NCBI GenBank assembly: GCA_002435325.1
Contig: DJMJ01000041.1
Location: forward strand, 8,445-72,444
Source: Nitrospira sp. UBA6493
GTDB taxonomy: Bacteria; Nitrospirota; Nitrospiria; Nitrospirales; Nitrospiraceae
Direction: 5' to 3'
Length of the DNA stretch: 64,000 nucleotides
In this document: positions 49,362-58,913 of the stretch, piece after piece
Layout: each line of letters starts with the position of its first letter
Numbering within the stretch: the stretch's first letter is position 1
Translations under genes and position numbers: made by a program
Notes under the pieces: model-generated
The model's database searches: none
What the model was told of the DNA's origin: nothing
The model's input: the letters and a program-made list of their open reading frames with translations, nothing else

Positions 49362-51479
49362 CTACTCAGCCGATGGTTCTTTCGCCGGACTTCCCGCCGG
49401 CGCAGGCATGGTTTCCTTCCGGCTCAGCCGGATCTTCCCCTGCTTGTCGATCTCCATGACCTTCACCATGATCTGATCGCCTTCGGCGACTTCATCCGCC
49501 ACGGCTTTCACGCGATGGTGCGCCAGCTGCGAGATATGCACCAACCCATCGGTGCCGGGGAGCACTTCGACGAATGCGCCAAAATCCATGATCTTTCTGA
49601 CGGTGCCCATGTAGATCTTCCCGACTTCCACTTCCTCGGTCAGGCGGCCGATCGTATCCTTTGCCTTTTGGAGCGATGCTTCATCGGACGATGCAATCGT
49701 GACAATGCCTGTGTCTTCAATATTGATCTTGACGCCGCAGTCAGCCTGAATCGCGCGAATCGTCTTCCCGCCCTGGCCAATGATGTCCCGGATCTTGTCC
49801 TGCTTGACCTTCATTGTGAAAATACGCGGAGCAAACGCGGAAAGGTTCGTGCGCGGGCCAGTTAACGCTTTGGCCATGCAACTCAGAATATGGAGCCGTC
49901 CGACACGAGCCTGCTCCAGCGCCTGCTGCATCAAGGCCGTCGTGATCCCGCCGATCTTAATATCCATCTGCAAGGCCGTGACACCATTCTTGGTGCCGCA
50001 GACCTTGAAGTCCATATCGCCCAGGTGATCTTCCAGCCCGAGAATATCGGACAGAATGATGACCCCGTCGCCTTCCTTGATCAGCCCCATCGCAATACCG
50101 GCCACCGGTTCCTTGATCGGCACACCGGCATCCATCATTGCCAAGGTGCCGCCACAGACCGTCGCCATAGAAGACGACCCATTGGACTCCAGGATTTCAG
50201 AGACGATGCGCAATGTATAGGGGAAGACGTCTTTACCTGGAATAACCGGCTTCAACGCACGTTCCGCCAGCGCCCCGTGCCCGACTTCGCGCCGGCCTGG
50301 AGACCGAAGCGGCCGCGCCTCGCCAACACTGAACGGCGGGAAATTATAATGCAGCATGAAGGTGCGTGTGTATTCACCCTCCAGCGCGTCTATACGCTGC
50401 TCATCGTCCGTGGTGCCCAATGTGACGACCGCGAGGCTCTGCGTTTCGCCGCGCGTGAAAATGGCGGATCCGTGCGCCCGTGGCAATGCGTTGACTTCGC
50501 AGGTGATCGGCCGGATATCCGCCGGTCCACGCCCGTCCGCGCGCGACTGCTTTTCCAGAATCATGTTCCGGACTTCGGTGTATTCCAATCCGTGGAACAC
50601 GATCTTGATGTGCCGTTCACTGGCTGGCACTTCGGGATTCTTTAATTTCTCGACCACATCGGCCATGACCGCATCCAACTTCTCCTGGCGGGCCGACTTA
50701 TTGGGGATCATGATCGCATCGCGAATAGGCTGCGCCACCAGCGCTTTCACCTTGGCGGCCAACGCCGGATCGATCGCCTCGACCTTCACTTCGCGCTTCT
50801 TGTTCCCGACCATCTTGGCCAGTTCGTTAATCTTGGCAACGATTTTCTTGATCTCGGAATGGGCCAAGACCAGCGCTTCAAGCATCGTGGCCTCGGGCAA
50901 CTCATTAGCACCTGCCTCAACCATCATGATGGCATCCGCAGTGCCCGCCACGACAAGATGGAGCTCACTCTTTTCCAGCGTCTCCAGATCGGGGTTCACG
51001 ATAAATTGGCCGTTTACACGACCGATCTTCACGCCGGCGACCGGGCCATTGAAGGGAATGTTTGAAATTGACAACGCGGCTGAAGCCGCCGTGATGCCAA
51101 TGACATCCGATGATCCCGTCTTATCTGCGGACAGCACCGATGTGATCACTTGCGTTTCAAAGTAATAGCCTTCAGGAAAGAGTGGTCGGAGCGGACGATC
51201 GATCAATCGGCTGGTCAGCACTTCCTTTTCAGCCGGCCGGCCCTCACGCTTGAAATAGCCGCCAGGAATCTTTCCGGCTGCATAGGCTTTTTCCTGATAA
51301 TCGACGGTGAGGGGTAAAAAATCGATGCCCGGCTTGGCAATCTGCGCCGCCACCGCGGTCGCCAGAATAACGGTGTCGCCGTACGACGCCCAGATCGATC
51401 CGTCGGCTTGCTTGGCCACCCGACCGGTTTCAAGCCGCAATGTGCGGCCCGCAATCTCAAGTTCAACAACATGTACCAT
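49362..51479 (-). CDS. pnp: Polynucleotide phosphorylase
   Basis: A 705-residue 3'-5' exoribonuclease. Two RNase PH-like domains flank an alpha domain. RSPGRREVGHGALAERAL and the active-site region SNGSSSMATVCGGTLAMMDAG (quoted in part as SSSMATVCGGTLAMMDAG) are typical. The C terminus has a KH domain (IIGQGGKTIRAIQ, about residue 565) and an S1 domain (VGKIYMGTVRKIMDFGAFVEV, quoted as GTVRKIMDFGAFVEV, about 625). PNPase degrades RNA using phosphate. It lies after rpsO, the standard order, with GGGAGGAGACC before the ATG. Confidence 0.98.
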   Translation of the reverse strand: MVHVVELEIAGRTLRLETGRVAKQADGSIWASYGDTVILATAVAAQIAKPGIDFLPLTVDYQEKAYAAGKIPGGYFKREGRPAEKEVLTSRLIDRPLRPLFPEGYYFETQVITSVLSADKTGSSDVIGITAASAALSISNIPFNGPVAGVKIGRVNGQFIVNPDLETLEKSELHLVVAGTADAIMMVEAGANELPEATMLEALVLAHSEIKKIVAKINELAKMVGNKKREVKVEAIDPALAAKVKALVAQPIRDAIMIPNKSARQEKLDAVMADVVEKLKNPEVPASERHIKIVFHGLEYTEVRNMILEKQSRADGRGPADIRPITCEVNALPRAHGSAIFTRGETQSLAVVTLGTTDDEQRIDALEGEYTRTFMLHYNFPPFSVGEARPLRSPGRREVGHGALAERALKPVIPGKDVFPYTLRIVSEILESNGSSSMATVCGGTLAMMDAGVPIKEPVAGIAMGLIKEGDGVIILSDILGLEDHLGDMDFKVCGTKNGVTALQMDIKIGGITTALMQQALEQARVGRLHILSCMAKALTGPRTNLSAFAPRIFTMKVKQDKIRDIIGQGGKTIRAIQADCGVKINIEDTGIVTIASSDEASLQKAKDTIGRLTEEVEVGKIYMGTVRKIMDFGAFVEVLPGTDGLVHISQLAHHRVKAVADEVAEGDQIMVKVMEIDKQGKIRLSRKETMPAPAGSPAKEPSAE

Positions 51480-51620
51480 CTATGGTCTCCTCCCGTTTGG
51501 TCCCACAGATGCCCACAGAGATACGCTCGCGCGCAAGCGCATCTCCGTGTTCACCTGTGTGACAATCATTGCCGCTGCCGCACGACCGTGCGACAGCGGT
51601 TTCGTCCGTCTCTATCCCGA

Positions 51621-51890
51621 CTACTTGCGAATACCCAGCCGTTCGATGACCGCCCGATAGCGCGCCTCTTCCACACCGCGCAGATAATCGAGCAACCGGC
51701 GACGCCGACCGACCAACTGCAACAGTCCACGCCGTGAATGGTGGTCCTTCTTGTGTGTCTTGAAATGTTCAGTCAAATACGTGATCCGGTTAGTCAACAC
51801 GGCAATCTGGACTTCCGGAGATCCGGAATCCGTATCGTGCTGACGATACTGCTTGATCAATTCGGTCTTTGCTTCTTTTAACAATGCCAT
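51621..51890 (-). CDS. rpsO: 30S ribosomal protein S15
   Basis: An 89-residue protein with the full S15 pattern: TELIKQYRQHDTDSGSPEVQ, then ITYLTEHFKTHKKDHHSRRG and LLQLVGRRRRLLDYLRG. It binds the central domain of 16S rRNA. AGGAGG precedes the start. It sits between truB and pnp, as in most bacteria. Confidence 0.98.
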   Translation of the reverse strand: MALLKEAKTELIKQYRQHDTDSGSPEVQIAVLTNRITYLTEHFKTHKKDHHSRRGLLQLVGRRRRLLDYLRGVEEARYRAVIERLGIRK

Positions 51891-51915
51891 GGCTACGACT
51901 CCTCCTCGCTCCTCT

Positions 51916-52863
51916 TCAATTGAGTGATCCGATATCGACTAACACTTTTTGCACTTTGATCGGCCCTTTCGCTTGGGGATCATAGGTCCCGATCGCTAAC
52001 AACCGTCCCTGCCCATCCTTAATTCTCACCGTACATGGTTCCGCCACACCGCTCCATCCCGCCGGCGTAATTGGCGCTCCGTGCAACACACGGGACGCCT
52101 CCTGCTCGTTCACCGTATAGAGGGGCAATTGATCGAGCACACGATCCAGCGTCCATAACTGATGGTCCAACGTGCCGATGGCCAGCTGTGTGGCAATCTG
52201 CTCAACCGTCAGCGCTTGATCGATCGACATCACTCCGACTCGGCGACGCTCCAGCGACAACAAATGCCCGCCGATACCCAGCGCCTCTCCCATGTCGGCA
52301 CACAATGTCCGGATATAGGTCCCCTTCGAACAGACAACCCTAAGCGTGATGTCACGCCCATCGACGGCCAGCACCTCAAGTTCATGAATGACGATATCCC
52401 GTTCGGCTCGCTCAACGGTCTGTCCGGCTCTCGCCGACTTATAGAGCGCCCGCCCGGCTACTTTCACCGCCGAATACATTGGGGGCATTTGCTTTTGCGG
52501 GCCAACGAATCGAGCCACCGTGTTCTTTAGGTCTTTCGCACCGACTCCGTTCGTCTCGACACGCTGCAGCACCGTCCCGGTCGCGTCCTGCGTGTCCGTA
52601 GATTCTCCCAGACGCAAAACCGCACGATATTCCTTATCCCATCCCACCAAATATTCCGCAATCCGCGTGGCGCGCCCGATTAGCAATGGCAACACGCCGG
52701 TGGCAGCCGGATCCAGCGTCCCGGCATGACCGACCTTGGCACCGCCCAATAACCCGCGTACCTTGGCCACGACATCATGCGACGTCCAACCGGCTTCCTT
52801 ATTTACAATCAACACGCCGTCAGCAATGCCGGTCTGAGCCATCATATTGATTGAGGCAGTCAT
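51916..52863 (-). CDS. truB: tRNA pseudouridine-55 synthase
   Basis: A 315-residue enzyme. The catalytic aspartate is in GHAGTLDPAATGVLPL (about residue 46), and GVLIVNKEAGWTSHDVVAKV (20 residues) is the conserved opening. MPPMYSAVKVAGRALYKSAR and CSKGTYIRTLCADMGEALG complete the TruB set. The ATG overlaps the rbfA stop (4 bp). The C-terminal PUA-like part is present. It makes pseudouridine 55 in the T loop of tRNAs. Confidence 0.97.
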   Translation of the reverse strand: MTASINMMAQTGIADGVLIVNKEAGWTSHDVVAKVRGLLGGAKVGHAGTLDPAATGVLPLLIGRATRIAEYLVGWDKEYRAVLRLGESTDTQDATGTVLQRVETNGVGAKDLKNTVARFVGPQKQMPPMYSAVKVAGRALYKSARAGQTVERAERDIVIHELEVLAVDGRDITLRVVCSKGTYIRTLCADMGEALGIGGHLLSLERRRVGVMSIDQALTVEQIATQLAIGTLDHQLWTLDRVLDQLPLYTVNEQEASRVLHGAPITPAGWSGVAEPCTVRIKDGQGRLLAIGTYDPQAKGPIKVQKVLVDIGSLN

Positions 52864-53276
52864 TGGGCAGTTTCCGCCGGCGGGACCGGCGGTTCCGTAA
52901 CACCCGATGCGCCCGTCGCTTCATCATCGACGTGCAATTCATCCAATAGTTTCAAAACCCGATCCCCGCGTGGTCCGGTCATATCTTTCTTGAACACAAT
53001 TTCAGGCAGATAGCGGAGCGTCAAGCGCCGGCCCAGCTCGGCCCGCACAAACCCGCTGGCCTTGGACAATCCGGCGAACACATCGCGTTCGGCGGCATCC
53101 TGCTCCATCGTGGTGACAAACACGTATGCAATCCGCAAATCCGCCGTCAGCTCAACATCGGTGACTGTCACCGTCCGCACACGCGGATCTTTGATCTTGC
53201 GCATCAAGATATCGGCCACTTCCATCCGAATCTGGTCGGCCACCCGATCGGCCCGTTTGTACGTTGACTTCGACAT
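52860..53276 (-). CDS. rbfA: Ribosome-binding factor A
   Basis: A 138-residue KH-fold protein. The ATG at 53276 is chosen because GAAGGAA precedes it; an upstream frame start at 53327 lacks a site. The sequence RADRVADQIRMEVADILM, KDPRVRTVTVTDVELTADL and LTLRYLPEIVF is characteristic. RbfA assists late 30S maturation and 16S 5'-end processing. The Pro/Val-rich tail is not conserved. It overlaps truB by 4 bp. Confidence 0.95.
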   Translation of the reverse strand: MSKSTYKRADRVADQIRMEVADILMRKIKDPRVRTVTVTDVELTADLRIAYVFVTTMEQDAAERDVFAGLSKASGFVRAELGRRLTLRYLPEIVFKKDMTGPRGDRVLKLLDELHVDDEATGASGVTEPPVPPAETAQ

Positions 53277-53332
53277 TATTCCTTCGCCGGCCGACCGCGC
53301 TGGCCCATGCGCCACCATCACATCCATGCTGA

Positions 53333-53614
53333 CTACAGGAGCTCCCGATGCACACGCACCACTTCGATGGCCGGCATGCTCTTCATCACGTTCAGGACCT
53401 GTTCCAATACCTGTTCCACGTGCGTTCCATCATTGGCCACGCAGGCCATGCCGAGAACCGCTTTTTGCCAGAGATCCTGGCCATCAACTTCAGCCAGAGA
53501 AATATTGAACTTTCCCCGCAAACGGTCTTTCAGACTATGCAGGACCTGCCGCTTCTCTTTGAGCGACTGGCTTTCAGGAATCAGCAGTTCGACAGTACAA
53601 ACACCGACAACCAT
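53333..53614 (-). CDS. ylxP: YlxP-like DUF503 protein
   Basis: A 93-residue DUF503 protein: MVVGVCTVELLIPESQSLKE, then KRQVLHSLKDRLRGKFNIS and VDGQDLWQKAVLGMACVAND. It is a small alpha/beta protein almost always encoded between infB and rbfA, as here, and is thought to take part in ribosome assembly; its exact action is not settled. AGGC-type purines upstream are weak. Confidence 0.93.
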   Translation of the reverse strand: MVVGVCTVELLIPESQSLKEKRQVLHSLKDRLRGKFNISLAEVDGQDLWQKAVLGMACVANDGTHVEQVLEQVLNVMKSMPAIEVVRVHRELL

Positions 53615-53647
53615 GTGTTTCAGCGCGTACGCCGCTCGATGACCGGC

Positions 53648-56230
53648 CTAGAGTTTTGCCGCAACCTTATCGATCGCGTAGGCTTCAATCACGTCGCCGG
53701 CCTTCACGTCGTTAAAGTTCTCGACGCTGATACCGCACTCATATCCCTGCTGCACTTCGCGCACGTCATCTTTGAATCGGCGCAATGATCCGAGCTTGCC
53801 TTGATAGACCACCACGTTATCACGAATGACTCGCACACCGACGGCAGCCCGCGAAATAGTCCCATCGACCACGTATGATCCTGCCACCACTCCCGCCTTG
53901 GGAATAGTAAAGACCTGCCGGACTTCGGCGCGGCCCAGGACACGCTCTTTAAGCGTAGGCTCCAGCAGTCTTTCCATCGCTGATTTGATATCGTTAATCG
54001 CGTCGTAAATGATCGTGTACAGCCTGACATCCACACCTTGCTGCTCAGCCAACGACGCGGCCTTCGGCTCCGGGCGCACATTGAAACCGATGATAATGGC
54101 CCGCGAGGCCGCCGCCAGCAGAATGTCGGACTCGGTAATGCCGCCCACGCCGTTGTGAATAACCCGTAGCCTGACCGCCGGAGTCGGCAGCTTTTCCACC
54201 GCCCCCGCCAGCGCTTCGGACGAGCCCTGCACATCGGCCTTGATGACAATGGCCAGTTCCTTGACCGACCCCTCTTGAATCTTGGCAAACAGATCGTCGA
54301 GCGAGACCTTCGCCGGGCCGGCCAGATCCGCCGCCCGCTGTTTCCGAGCCCGCTCGTCGGCGATTTCGCGGGCAACCCGTTCGTCGGAGACCACTTGAAA
54401 CACATCACCTGCGGAGGGCACACCGGGCAAGCCGTTGACTTCCACAGGAATCGAGGGACCCGCCTGCGGCACTTTGACACCCCGGTCATTGAGCAGGGCG
54501 CGTACGCGGCCGCTGAATGTCCCGACCACAAACACATCGCCGACCTTGAGTGTGCCGCTTTGAACCAGCACCGTCGCCACGGGACCGCGTCCCCGCTCAA
54601 GCTTGGCCTCGACCACCGTGCCCTTGGCCTGGCGATTGGGGTCAGCCTTCAACTCCAGCACTTCGGACTGCAAGAGAATCATTTCGAGCAGGGTGTCGAG
54701 TCCGGTCTTCTGCTTGGCCGACACCTCCACCATGATCGTGTCGCCGCCCCAGGCCTCGGAGACAAGTCCGTGCTCAGACAGCGCATTCTTCACGCGATCT
54801 GAATTGGCGCCCGGCTTATCGATCTTATTAATCGCCACAATCAATGGCACACCGGCGGCCTTCGCGTGATGGATGGCTTCAATCGTCTGCGGCATCACGC
54901 CATCGTCGGCGGCCACCACCAGAATGACGATATCCGTCACCTTCGCGCCGCGCGCCCGCATGGCCGTGAAAGCTTCGTGACCCGGCGTATCCAGGAATGT
55001 GACCTGCTTCCCGTTGACGGAGACGGTATAGGCGCCGATGTGCTGCGTGATCCCGCCTGCTTCGCCTTCCGCGACATTAGTTTGCCGGATGGCGTCCAAC
55101 AGCGAGGTCTTGCCGTGGTCTACATGTCCCATGATCGTGACGACCGGTGGCCGGTGCACCAAAAACTCGTCGCCACTGCCATCCTGAACGACTTGTTCCA
55201 ACAGTTCATCGCCGGCCTTCTCGATCGAAATTTCGATTTTGACGCCGGCTTCATCGGCGATCATGGATGCGGCATCCATATTCATCGGCTGATTGAAGGT
55301 GAGCATCTGGCCCATCTCCATCAACTTCCTGACGATATCTGCAGGACGCTGCCCGATCAACTCGGCAAATTCCTTGACGGTTGTTCCCGGCGCCACCTTG
55401 ACGCTCTTCCGTCGAGGCTTGGTGACTTCTCCCGGCTGGGCGTGATGCAGATGTTTGGACCGATCGTCCCGGCGCTGCACCGCAGGAATGGCTCGCAAGT
55501 CTTCCCAGCGCGCCGCATCCTCGCGGAACTTCACATCCTGCTCGTCTTTCGGCCGGCCTGTCTTCTTCGCCTTCTTGAGCTTCTCTTTAAGCCCTTCGGC
55601 CTCGATGGCCTCAAGAGCCAAGCTTTTCTTCTTAGCAGCGGCGGCATCCAACGCCGTCATGGGACCAGGCGCACCGGCAGCGGGCTTCACTGCGGCTGGG
55701 GCAACCGGCGCCACCGGAGAGGTGGGCGGCTCCGCGAGAATCGTCCCGATCTCAGGCAACTCAGGCAACTCGGCCACGGGACTCGGAGGAGGCTCGCTCA
55801 CGGCCGGATGCGCGGCAGATTCGACCAGTGCCGCGGATGCATTACTCGCAGTGGTGGCAAGGCTCTCCGCCTCGCTCATCGGAGCAGACACGGCTACTCC
55901 CTCACTCGGCTCATCCTCTTTCTTTTTCTTAATAAGGATCCGCCGCTTGTCTGGCTTCGCCGCTTCTTCAACATGCGCTGCCTTGGCGCCAGCCCCTTTG
56001 GAGGCATGGCCCACATCATGGTGATCCGCTACGGATGCCTCATCACTCCCCGCCTTGCCTGACTTGACCATGCCCTTCGCTTTCGCACCGAGCTTTTCCA
56101 GCGCCTTGTGAACCGTGCCCTCGTCAAGAGCGCTGCTATGGGAGGCGACGGACACACCCATCTTCTTCAGTTCGGGGATGAGATCTTTATTCTCCATCCC
56201 CAGCTTCTTGGCAAGTTCATAGACACGCAT
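53648..56230 (-). CDS. infB: Translation initiation factor IF-2
   Basis: An 860-residue GTPase. The frame begins with a GTG at 56239 and the ATG at 56230; the ATG gives MRVYELAKKLGMENKDLIPE, the usual IF2-N opening, so it is preferred. A long Ala/Pro/Lys-rich linker follows to about residue 280. The G domain has GHVDHGKTSLLDAIR (about 368), DTPGHEAF and NKIDKP. Domains II to IV end with GYECGISVENFNDVKAGDVIE (quoted in part: GYECGISVENFNDVK). IF-2 brings initiator tRNA to the 30S subunit. It follows nusA by 24 bp. Confidence 0.98.
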   Translation of the reverse strand: MRVYELAKKLGMENKDLIPELKKMGVSVASHSSALDEGTVHKALEKLGAKAKGMVKSGKAGSDEASVADHHDVGHASKGAGAKAAHVEEAAKPDKRRILIKKKKEDEPSEGVAVSAPMSEAESLATTASNASAALVESAAHPAVSEPPPSPVAELPELPEIGTILAEPPTSPVAPVAPAAVKPAAGAPGPMTALDAAAAKKKSLALEAIEAEGLKEKLKKAKKTGRPKDEQDVKFREDAARWEDLRAIPAVQRRDDRSKHLHHAQPGEVTKPRRKSVKVAPGTTVKEFAELIGQRPADIVRKLMEMGQMLTFNQPMNMDAASMIADEAGVKIEISIEKAGDELLEQVVQDGSGDEFLVHRPPVVTIMGHVDHGKTSLLDAIRQTNVAEGEAGGITQHIGAYTVSVNGKQVTFLDTPGHEAFTAMRARGAKVTDIVILVVAADDGVMPQTIEAIHHAKAAGVPLIVAINKIDKPGANSDRVKNALSEHGLVSEAWGGDTIMVEVSAKQKTGLDTLLEMILLQSEVLELKADPNRQAKGTVVEAKLERGRGPVATVLVQSGTLKVGDVFVVGTFSGRVRALLNDRGVKVPQAGPSIPVEVNGLPGVPSAGDVFQVVSDERVAREIADERARKQRAADLAGPAKVSLDDLFAKIQEGSVKELAIVIKADVQGSSEALAGAVEKLPTPAVRLRVIHNGVGGITESDILLAAASRAIIIGFNVRPEPKAASLAEQQGVDVRLYTIIYDAINDIKSAMERLLEPTLKERVLGRAEVRQVFTIPKAGVVAGSYVVDGTISRAAVGVRVIRDNVVVYQGKLGSLRRFKDDVREVQQGYECGISVENFNDVKAGDVIEAYAIDKVAAKL

Positions 56231-56254
56231 AGCTGTCACTGGTTGTGCTCGATT

Positions 56255-57412
56255 CTAGTTTGTCGTCGTTTCGGTTTCTTCTGCCTTGGCAGCCTGCCGC
56301 GCTTCTTCCTGGAGTCGCTGCGCTTCGGCCTCTTCAGCCAGGGCCGCTTTGATCTCTTTGTCTCGCTCGACTTTTTCTTTCTCGTACTCGGTTGCGCTGA
56401 TGATATCAATCTTCCAACCGGTCAATCGTGCCGCAAGCCGGACATTCTGGCCGTTCTTGCCGATCGCCAGCGACAGCTGCGAATCGGCCACGACCACCAG
56501 CGCCGACTTCTTTTCATCGTCGATGCCGACCTTCTCGATCGTCGCCGGGTTCAGGGCTTCGGCGATAAAGACGCGCGGGTCCTGCGTCCAGGTAATGATG
56601 TCGATCTTCTCTCCGCGGAGCTCGCGCACGACCGCTTGCACCCGAGATCCCTTGATGCCGACACAGGCACCGACCGGATCGACAGCTTTTTCCCGCGACG
56701 TGACGGCAATCTTAGTCCGATCGCCAGGTTCCCGCACCACCGACTTGATCTCAACGATCTTCTCCATGACTTCCGGCACTTCAAGCTCGAACAGCTTGGA
56801 AACAAACTGAGGGTGGCTTCGCGTCAGAATCACCTGCACATCCTTCGGTGTCCGGCGGACCTCCAACAGCATGGCCTTCACCCGATCGCCACGCCGATAG
56901 GTCTCCCGGGGGATCTGCTCCTGAATGGGCAGCACCGCCTCGGTCTTCCCCAGGTCGACAAGATAATTGCGCCGCTCCATGCCGAGAATGATGCCGTTGA
57001 CCAGATCGCCCTGGCGCGTCGAATACTCTTTTTGCACCGCTTCCCATTCGGCTTCGCGCACCTTTTGAAAGATGACTTGCTTAGCTGTTTGGGCTGCAAT
57101 GCGGCCGAGCTCGTCCATCTCGATCAAGGAGCCGATTTCATCACCCACTTCGGCTTCGCTGTCGAATTGCCGCGCTTCCTGGAGGGAAATTTCAGCTTTG
57201 GGATTACTGACCTGATCGACGATGACTTTCTTCGAGACCACGGAGATTTCTCCGGTCTTGGGATCGATTTCGACCTGAATATTCTCCGCCTGGCCAAATC
57301 TTTTTTTAGCCGCCGTTTGAAGGGCCGACTCAATCGCGCCAATCACGCGGGACTTGTCGATGCCTTTCTGGCGTCCGATTTCATCGATGACTGCAATCAA
57401 TTCTCGATTCAT
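56255..57412 (-). CDS. nusA: Transcription termination/antitermination factor NusA
   Basis: A 385-residue protein. The N-terminal domain (MNRELIAVIDEIGRQKGID) is followed by an S1 domain (GDLVNGIILGMERRNYLVDL, about residue 132) and two KH domains (VGACVGIKGSRVQAVVREL, about 227, and IGKNGQNVRLAARLTGWKI, about 320). The C-terminal Glu/Ala-rich helix replaces the acidic repeats of E. coli NusA. It modulates pausing and termination by RNA polymerase. It follows rimP, and the operon leader starts with a terminator-like hairpin. Confidence 0.97.
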   Translation of the reverse strand: MNRELIAVIDEIGRQKGIDKSRVIGAIESALQTAAKKRFGQAENIQVEIDPKTGEISVVSKKVIVDQVSNPKAEISLQEARQFDSEAEVGDEIGSLIEMDELGRIAAQTAKQVIFQKVREAEWEAVQKEYSTRQGDLVNGIILGMERRNYLVDLGKTEAVLPIQEQIPRETYRRGDRVKAMLLEVRRTPKDVQVILTRSHPQFVSKLFELEVPEVMEKIVEIKSVVREPGDRTKIAVTSREKAVDPVGACVGIKGSRVQAVVRELRGEKIDIITWTQDPRVFIAEALNPATIEKVGIDDEKKSALVVVADSQLSLAIGKNGQNVRLAARLTGWKIDIISATEYEKEKVERDKEIKAALAEEAEAQRLQEEARQAAKAEETETTTN

Positions 57413-57467
57413 ACATCACGCTCCTGCTCGATCCACCAGCGGAACCGCCTCGGCCCCGGCTTGCACA

Positions 57468-57980
57468 CTATATTTCGATGGCGATCCTGGCCTCTGCAAT
57501 AATCTGCCGGCTCAGCGTCACCAGTTCTGGTGCCGCCCTTTTCGCCGAGACCGCCAACACAATCGATGCCTCATCCGCCTGCATCAGTTCCCCGACAACA
57601 CGCCATTGGCCATGCAGCGGCTCCTTCAGCTTCACGCTCACACGCTTCCCGACCGCACGCTGATAATCTTGAAACCGTTTGAAGGGGCGATCGAGCCCTG
57701 GTGACGACACTTCAAGCGTATAGGCGTGGGGAAACGGATCTGCCACATCCAATGCGGGCCCCACTGCGACATGGGCCCGCTCACAATCCTTCACGGTGAC
57801 GCCGCCCAGCTTATCGATAAACACGCGGATAATCGTGCGTGGCCCCTGCCCGACACACGACACTTCCACTAATTCCAACCCCAGCGTCCAAAGAATCGGA
57901 GAAATGATGTCCTGAAGCCGGTCACTGACCGACCGGGATCCATGCTCCGGAGTAGTCAACGCGTATCCTCTGATATTCAC
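57468..57980 (-). CDS. rimP: Ribosome maturation factor RimP
   Basis: A 170-residue protein with the family blocks LGLELVEVSCVGQGPRTIIR, VFIDKLGGVTVKDCERAHVA and YTLEVSSPGLDRPFKRFQDY. RimP is needed for 30S subunit maturation. AGGTG precedes the ATG at 57980. It leads the rimP-nusA-infB-ylxP-rbfA-truB-rpsO-pnp block. The space between it and the upstream hairpin (57997-58022) is only 16 bases, so its promoter must lie upstream of that hairpin. Confidence 0.95.
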   Translation of the reverse strand: MNIRGYALTTPEHGSRSVSDRLQDIISPILWTLGLELVEVSCVGQGPRTIIRVFIDKLGGVTVKDCERAHVAVGPALDVADPFPHAYTLEVSSPGLDRPFKRFQDYQRAVGKRVSVKLKEPLHGQWRVVGELMQADEASIVLAVSAKRAAPELVTLSRQIIAEARIAIEI

Positions 57981-57996
57981 CTAAATAAGCGCCCAA

Positions 57997-58022
57997 ACAA
58001 AAAAGTGGGCCTGAGCCCACTT
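57997..58022 (-). terminator. Terminator-like hairpin in front of rimP
   Basis: On the minus strand AAGTGGGC-TCAG-GCCCACTT (58003-58022) is followed by further T residues and TGTTTGG. It is placed to end the class IV aminotransferase transcript at 58069, but also lies inside any leader of the rimP-nusA operon. Confidence 0.75.
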
Positions 58023-58033
58023 CCAGCAGCGCA

Positions 58034-58062
58034 ACCTTAGCATGCCCCCCTGTCCAAAGCAA
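58034..58062 (-). promoter_or_regulatory. Candidate promoter of rimP-nusA operon, upstream of the hairpin
   Basis: On the minus strand TTGCTT (58057-58062) and TAAGGT (58034-58039) are 17 bp apart; the -10 match is only moderate. The predicted start near 58027 is five bases before the terminator-like hairpin. It is the only plausible core promoter I found between the aminotransferase stop and rimP. Confidence 0.35.
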
Positions 58063-58068
58063 GAGGGA

Positions 58069-58908
58069 CTACCCCGTCACGGCCGTCATCCGAGCCGCCA
58101 GGGCTCTGGTGATCGGACCGGGAGAGCCAGCCCCGATGATCCGTCCGTCGACCTGAATCACACCGAGCACCTCCACGGTCGTTCCCGTAAGAAATACCTC
58201 GTCGGCGGCATAAAGCGACTCGACCGACATGAATTGCTCGCGCACCGGCAGGCCCTCTTTTCTGGCGAGGTCCAAAACGACGGTTCGTGTCACTCCCGAC
58301 AAGATCCGCGGACCTTCAGGAGCGGTGACCACCGTTCCCGCTTGAACAGCCATCACATTGCTGACCGACCCTTCAGTGACAAGGCCATCTTTGACAAGAA
58401 TCGCCTCGAACACGCCGGCCCGCCTCGCCTCTTCACGCGCCAATACATTCGCCAATAAATTCACGCTCTTGATATCGCATCGTGCCCAGCGTAAGTCCTC
58501 ACAAGTCTTGGCCGCCACTCCTGTGGCGCGGGTCTGATCCGGAAAGGGCAACAACTCACGAATCGTCATCACCACTGTCGGCGGCACATTGACGGGAAAG
58601 GCATGATCCCTCGGAGCTGCCCCGCGGGTTATCTGGATATAGACCTTCGCTTCGGCGAATCCGGCTTCTTCAATTCCTTGCCGAATCCATGCTTGCCACT
58701 GAGCCCGCGAGTAGGGTTGGAGCAAATTGAGCTCTCTGGCGCTCCGATCAAGCCGATTGAGATGGGCCTCCAGCTCAAAGGGCCGACCATGGTAGGTCCG
58801 AATCACCTCGTAGACGCCATCGCCAAACTGGAACCCACGATCCTCGATCGAGACCGTGGCCTCTTGCCAAGGAATAAATCGGCCATTGAGAAATGCGATC
58901 GCAGGCAC
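58069..58908 (-). CDS. PLP class IV aminotransferase (D-amino-acid or branched-chain type)
   Basis: A 279-residue fold type IV enzyme. The start is the GTG at 58906-58908, five bases after the upstream stop and with AAAAGG before it; the open frame further upstream overlaps the preceding gene. FLNGRFIPWQEATVSIEDRG and FQFGDGVYEVIRTYHGRPF are family blocks. The PLP lysine lies in CDIKSVNLLANV (about residue 140) and the phosphate loop is LVTEGSVSNVMAV. The length and ELEAHLNRLDRSA favour D-alanine aminotransferase, but class IV members are hard to tell apart. Confidence 0.85.
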   Translation of the reverse strand: MPAIAFLNGRFIPWQEATVSIEDRGFQFGDGVYEVIRTYHGRPFELEAHLNRLDRSARELNLLQPYSRAQWQAWIRQGIEEAGFAEAKVYIQITRGAAPRDHAFPVNVPPTVVMTIRELLPFPDQTRATGVAAKTCEDLRWARCDIKSVNLLANVLAREEARRAGVFEAILVKDGLVTEGSVSNVMAVQAGTVVTAPEGPRILSGVTRTVVLDLARKEGLPVREQFMSVESLYAADEVFLTGTTVEVLGVIQVDGRIIGAGSPGPITRALAARMTAVTG

Positions 58909-58913
58909 GGCGG

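Noticed and set aside
54866..57502. Two long plus-strand frames (398 and 464 codons)
   Set aside because: They lie opposite infB and nusA, whose motifs are unmistakable. They have no ribosome-binding site or domains.
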